Of a stretch of 64,000 nt of DNA, positions 55,601 through 61,600 are shown in pieces (position 1 is the stretch's first letter; the number at the start of each line of letters is the position of its first letter). This DNA is from Nautilus pompilius (Eukaryota; Mollusca; Cephalopoda; Nautilida; Nautilidae): positions 1,364,001 through 1,428,000 of the forward strand of contig JACATO010000330.1 in NCBI GenBank assembly GCA_018389105.1, in the 5' to 3' direction. The translations under genes were made by a program, and so were the position numbers. Under the pieces are notes generated by a model. It did not search any database and was not told the DNA's origin. It saw only the letters and a list, made by a program, of their open reading frames with translations.

Positions 55601-58600
55601 ATTTTTTGTTTAAGATTTTACAGTTAAAATCTTCTAACTGCTCCCTAATAACTACACAGCAGTGAGTTATTGGAGAAAAATAGAGAGCTTAAAAACGTTT
55701 ACAGTTGCACACCTGCAAACTCAAAGCTACATTTTCATACTTATTACACTAATAATTAAACCAAACAGCAGAAACAAACAAGAAAATTCATCACTAAAAA
55801 TACTTCAAGATACAGAACAAGCTTAACACACACACACCTCGGGAATCTTTTGTTTCCGCCATTCTTTGTTCTTTGGCATGAGCATCCACCTGAAGCCCAA
55901 GTAAAGCTTCCTGCCTGCCTTGCAAAGCTCTTAGCTGCTTAAAAACAGAAGACAACAAACATTACACACTAAAAGGAGGTTTATCAAGCAGGAAGTATAG
56001 CATTCACTAAAGTGAGATAGCAACAAAACTTCAATATTTAAAATGTTACTCAAAATCACTTACTGATAGCGAAAATTAATTATTGATGACCTCAAACATA
56101 AAAAACAAACAAACAAAAATCCTTTAAGTGAAATTCTATATTAAAGCTAACTCAAACATCTTACCTTTAAATAATAAATGAACACAGTATCAATAAAATA
56201 ATAACTAATAAAAATTTTTAACTAGCTTTTAAAAATGCACACAGTAAATCTTGCAAATGACATTAAGAATCTGTAATCTTAAAGCAGTTGGAGAGGGATT
56301 ACTGCTGTTAGACATGTAGCTTTCATAGTTCAAGTAGGTTTAGTAAAGCCTTTATCAGGTTAGTGTTTTTAGGTTCATAATTTTCCCAATGTTACAAGTC
56401 TTTCGAGAGAAATATTTCCAGTACAAGACTGGAAAATTCTTTAAAAAATGCAAAAGTTACAACAAAATTTAAAAAATCTCATTAAAGGTGGCAAACATAG
56501 ACAACACAGAGAGGCTGATGGCGACTGCCCCTCCTAACCTTTTATTTGCATTCTCTCTGTAAAGACAATAGCACGTGCACATATAGACATTTCTAGCACC
56601 CGCCAATGTTAACGGTATATCTGGCATACAGAACACAAATCATGGCCACCACACACACACACAGAACAAAGGACTAATGTTTCAAGGAAGTACAATCATT
56701 GTATTCAATTAAAAGCATAATAAAAAAAAATAAATCCTCATCCAACAATATAACAAATAATGAGAAAGATAAATTATATAAAATAAAGGAAGTAAAGCCC
56801 AGTATAATAAAATTTAGTCATTGTACAGAGAACTAGATTGACTCATGATAGTTTGATTTGATATAAAGTAAACTGAAATTGGTTTTGAGCCCACTACCCA
56901 AAACTAAGTGACACATTCTTTGATTCCACACATTTTATCCAATGAAAACAAGATCTGCAGGTGATCAAACTATCGAATGAATTTGGTTTTCAAAATGTGA
57001 TCAGTATTAAATTACCCAAAGGAATTTGACCTTGTAGTCTCAATTCTCTAGTTGATGACATGAGCGACCCAGGTACCAACTACCAACAGACAATATCAAG
57101 TAAGCCGAGAAAGTGTCAAAGAGGAATCACACCTAAAAAGGGCATAGTATCAGTCACTCACTGCCACACATTTGGAATATATATTGTGTTGAACTCAATA
57201 AGGACCCATAATTATGTTATCAAAGAAAAGACAGACAAAGAATGTCATGTGATTCAAGAAAAGTGGAGAAATTTGTAATTCTTTGTGAAAGTGTATGAAA
57301 TGTTAACCTGATTGATTTGCATACAACAGGTTGCTGTTACCAAGGTGTACAACATTCAGAGACAATACCAACCATGCTGTGAAGTACAATAACTATACTG
57401 AGAAGTTATGAGAGGACAAAGTTGCTGAATTAGAAGTCATTGACAAAGCAACAGTCAGTATTTAAATATACTCATGAAGTAGCCGTGTCATCAAGCCCTT
57501 TTTGGAAGAGAACTTTTTGAAAAAATGCATGTTGATGACTGCAGAAGTAATATGTCCAGATAAACACCAAGCTTTTGCAAGCATTAAGCCTTTCAAGAAA
57601 CAGTTGCAGAGAGAATTACTGATTTATCAGAGAACTTCAACAGGCAACTTAAGGACAAAGTCAAGTCCTTTGTTGCAAGTACAAATTTAATGTGGCACAG
57701 CTTGCAATTTTCACTGTGTGTTGATACAAGCATGCACATGACAGAAGAGTTTGTGGAAATGGTTTGGTGGAAGCTCTGGAAAAAATAGATGTAAACTGGA
57801 CACGAGCTGTGAGTATGGCTACAGACGAAGCACCACAAAGGGTGGGTAGAAAAGCTGGAGTTGCCACAAAGTTAAAAGAAAAACTGCTATCTGTGAATCC
57901 AAGCCATCAGTTTTATACATTACATTGACCCTTGCATCAAGAAGCACTGTGCAGTAAAAGACTAAAGATGGATAATGTTATAGATTTGGTTATAAAAACA
58001 ATTTATTTTATATGAGCATGAGGCCTTAACCACAGGCAGTTAAATGCTTTCTGGAAGAGAGAGAGAACTCTTGTGGGCTGCCATATCACACCGATGTTTG
58101 CTGGCTAAGTTGAGGGAACTGTATTGAAACAGTTCTATGAATTGCATGGCAAAACAGTTGTTTATAGATCATAAAGGGAAGGTTGTACCTGAATTACAAA
58201 ATAATGAATGGCTTTGAGATCTCGTCTTTATGATGGATATTATAGAATACCTGAATTATCTTTAAAAAAAGCTGGACTGTAACAATTTGCTGTCAGAACT
58301 TTATGACTGCATTTGTTCCTTTGAAATTAAGCTTCAGCTTTGGGAAAAGCAACTTTCATAAAGTAATCTGGCATACTTTCTGACCTTAAAAACATGACAT
58401 GCCATGGCTGAGTCACATTGTGATGCCTTCACAAAACTACAGCAGCAAAATTTGTAAGTTAAAAATTGAATTTTAAGAAGAGGCTTTTAAAGTCAAAAAA
58501 CCTAAGACTTCAATTTTTCAGAACCCATTTTCTGTCAATGTTCATGAGATCTGAGCTTCAAATGGAAATAATTGATCTGCAGCATGACTGTTTTGAAGAA

Positions 58601-61600
58601 TAAGCTTTTTAATAGTGATATTGGCACATTTTATCAATATCTAGGACCAAATTATTTCATGCTAAAGTCTTTTGCTTCAAAAATTGTCTCCGTTTGGGAC
58701 ATGTCTGTAAACAAATCTTTTCTGTAATGAACATTAAGTGTCAAAACTACGTTCTTAAATTACTGATGCACACTCGAATTTAATACTCAAGGTTGGCACA
58801 GCCCAGTCACTTGCTGCAAACTTTGATTCAGTGTATCAGAAAGCAGCAGTAGAAAGTAAAGTTATATATCAGTATACTTATCTATAAAAACCTATTCTTT
58901 TAATACTGCCATCTTTATTTTGTCAGTATCTAGCAATAAATAGTAATTTTTTTTTTTACAGTGTGCATGTGCGTGTGTGTGTATGAGAGAGGAGTTTATG
59001 TTTGATTTCTCAAAATAGGAAACAAAAACCAAAATACATTTATCCAGATAGAATAGTTTGATTACTGAGTGCCAATTATGATTTTAGTGATGGGGGTGCA
59101 ATTTAAGTGAAATAATGCAAGTTTGCTCCCCCCTGCCTCTTTCTCCACGCTACCATATTTCATATATAATAAAAGAAATTTTGGCAATTCCTTTTTTTTT
59201 TCAAGAAATCAAGAGAATTCAAGTGTGCCATTATGCGACACACATCATGTATTACGTAGAGATATTGCCTGCACTTGATAACATTTTGTCAGTTTTCCAC
59301 CCTTGACACCCATCTGTATGCCCAGCACCAAGTACATTTATATCAAATAAGGCCTGCCATAGCAAATGAGTTCGACATCCATGCATTAGCAGGTCCAAAC
59401 AATCAACTGTTACCAATAGCTAAACAATTTTAAAAAAACAAAACAAAAAAGTCTGCAGTGGTAATAATGGTTTGTTTTCTTTTCCCCATTGGTGGAATAG
59501 TAGCTGCATATATTAGAGTTTTTAGATGACAAAGCTATGTATTCAGCAAAATGTTGTACCATTTTTTTTTCGATAAGTTTCCAGGAATAAACTTTCTAGA
59601 ACAAAGATGATTGCTACATTATATTTACTATTAAGCAATTAATTACAATCTATCTGCCTTATATAAACCTTTAAAAAGTCATGCATATGTGCAAAATTTA
59701 CTACAACAAAATATTTTGAGAACTCTTTGTTACACATCAAATAATGTTACCTGTTCCTGCTGATGCAACATTTTCTTTAAAAGTTGTTGCTGTTTTTGAA
59801 GTGCAGCTATATCATCTCTTTCTAGTGCATCAACCCCAGTGCCAGTCTGAAATACAATGGTCACATTACAAGAATGTCATCTTAAGCATTATGGTGCCAC
59901 TTTGGATTTAAAGTCTAGAAAAGATCCATGTTGCAATAAGCACAACACACAACATGCACAGGTCTAACTTTAAAAAAAATTTTTTTTAAAACAATTTTAT
60001 TCAGTTCTAATATTGAAGTCCAGGATTATCTTGAAGGAATTCTAACAAATTAACATTATAATTACTAAAACTATTCTAACAAGGTAAAATCTAATATTAC
60101 ATGAAATAGTAAGAGACAACAAACAAAATCATTTTTTTTTTCTTTTTTGCTTTAGCTCATCACCCAATCTATTGATACTTACAAGATTACATAAACAGCT
60201 AAAAATGCAGGTATGGTAATTGAGTGCACAAAGTAGATTGACAGCAGTTTTTGAAAAACACTGAAGTCATGCTGAGAACATGTTGACTTCTAGACCACAA
60301 TACAGTCATAATAAATAGCTTGTTTGACTAACTGAAATATCCTATTACAATGAGCCTCCCTACAACTTTTACAAGAATGTAACTTTGAAAACCATTTAAA
60401 ATACAACTACAAAATAAATAGATTGTTAATTTCTGTGTAGTAATTGTTAAAATTGTTTAACATACATACATTGAAAAATTATGCAGTGAAGGAGAAAGCC
60501 ACATTTTTCATCTTCAGTGCCTTTACTTGAAAAATCTCAAGTTATTTACAATTTTGCTTTTATTAAAAATTTGCTTCAAACATCACTTAATGGTTCATGC
60601 CTTTCACAATAAACTAACACCAAAAAATAGAAAATGATTATCATTTGTGGGGAATTAGGGTGAGCGTTTCTGACTATAATTACATGTTGCTGCTGCTGCT
60701 TTTTAAAAAAAAATATCTCATTCATAGTTTCTTAGCTTTCTAATAATAAAGGATGCTATTAAAACATAATTAATGTATTGTGTGATATATTATAAAATAT
60801 TAGCAAAGTAACCATGTTTTGTTTCAGAAAGTCATTATTTCTTAAATCAACCAACAGTACTAAAGTTATATTTATTACCAGTAAGATGAATGATTTTGGT
60901 TTCTAGTATTAAGTTAAGGAAACATAATTCATCCTGTACAGATTGTAATGATTAATCATTTTTTTTTGTTTAGGAAGAAACATACAAATCCAGGCCTGGT
61001 TGCTACTCTGCTCCAATTTCTGAACTAGCCAGCAACAGCAAAACTTCTCTAATGACTATTGCCTTATATGATTTAGGCATAAGCTTTGTAAACAGTTTAT
61101 AAATTAGATGCTAACTCCTTTCTTATACAAACAGCCACCAATACTTTTAAAAAGACAGACCCTACCATTTCATCTTTAATGAAAAACATGCAATATGCAC
61201 TCAGATCTTAGAAAAAAAAAATTCTGCTACTCTGCAAGCACTCTAAAAAAAAAACCTCATTAAGAGAAAATATTAATGTTGATTTCATCTTCAAATTATA
61301 TTTAATTTTAATTTTAGACTTTGCATACAAAGTTGCAGTGTTGTAGAAAATAGCCATGTAAAGATCCAGTAGAAAATAATGGTTTTTTTAACATATGGAA
61401 ATCCAGAATATCATTACAGCCCTTTATTTTTGAAAATTAGTGGATTGTAGTTAAAACTAAGAACAGTATTACTAATATAAATATTTATAACATGACCCAT
61501 TCTTATTTTATTGCTAAATCCAAGATTAAAAATAAAAAAAAATTAAAACTATACTCTAGTTTTATAAGGTGAATCTTAATAACAGGTTCTAATTAAGTTG

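Larger units (their letters stand above)
53826..55837 (-). other. PCM1 intron between exons 3 and 4
   Basis: 2.0 kb; holds piggyBac-like copy C (about 54000-55388) with a nested Tigger-type fragment. A (CA)n run abuts exon 3. Confidence 0.8.

Noticed and set aside
60685-60705. CTG trinucleotide repeat
   Set aside because: Only four units (TGTTGCTGCTGCTGC); too short.
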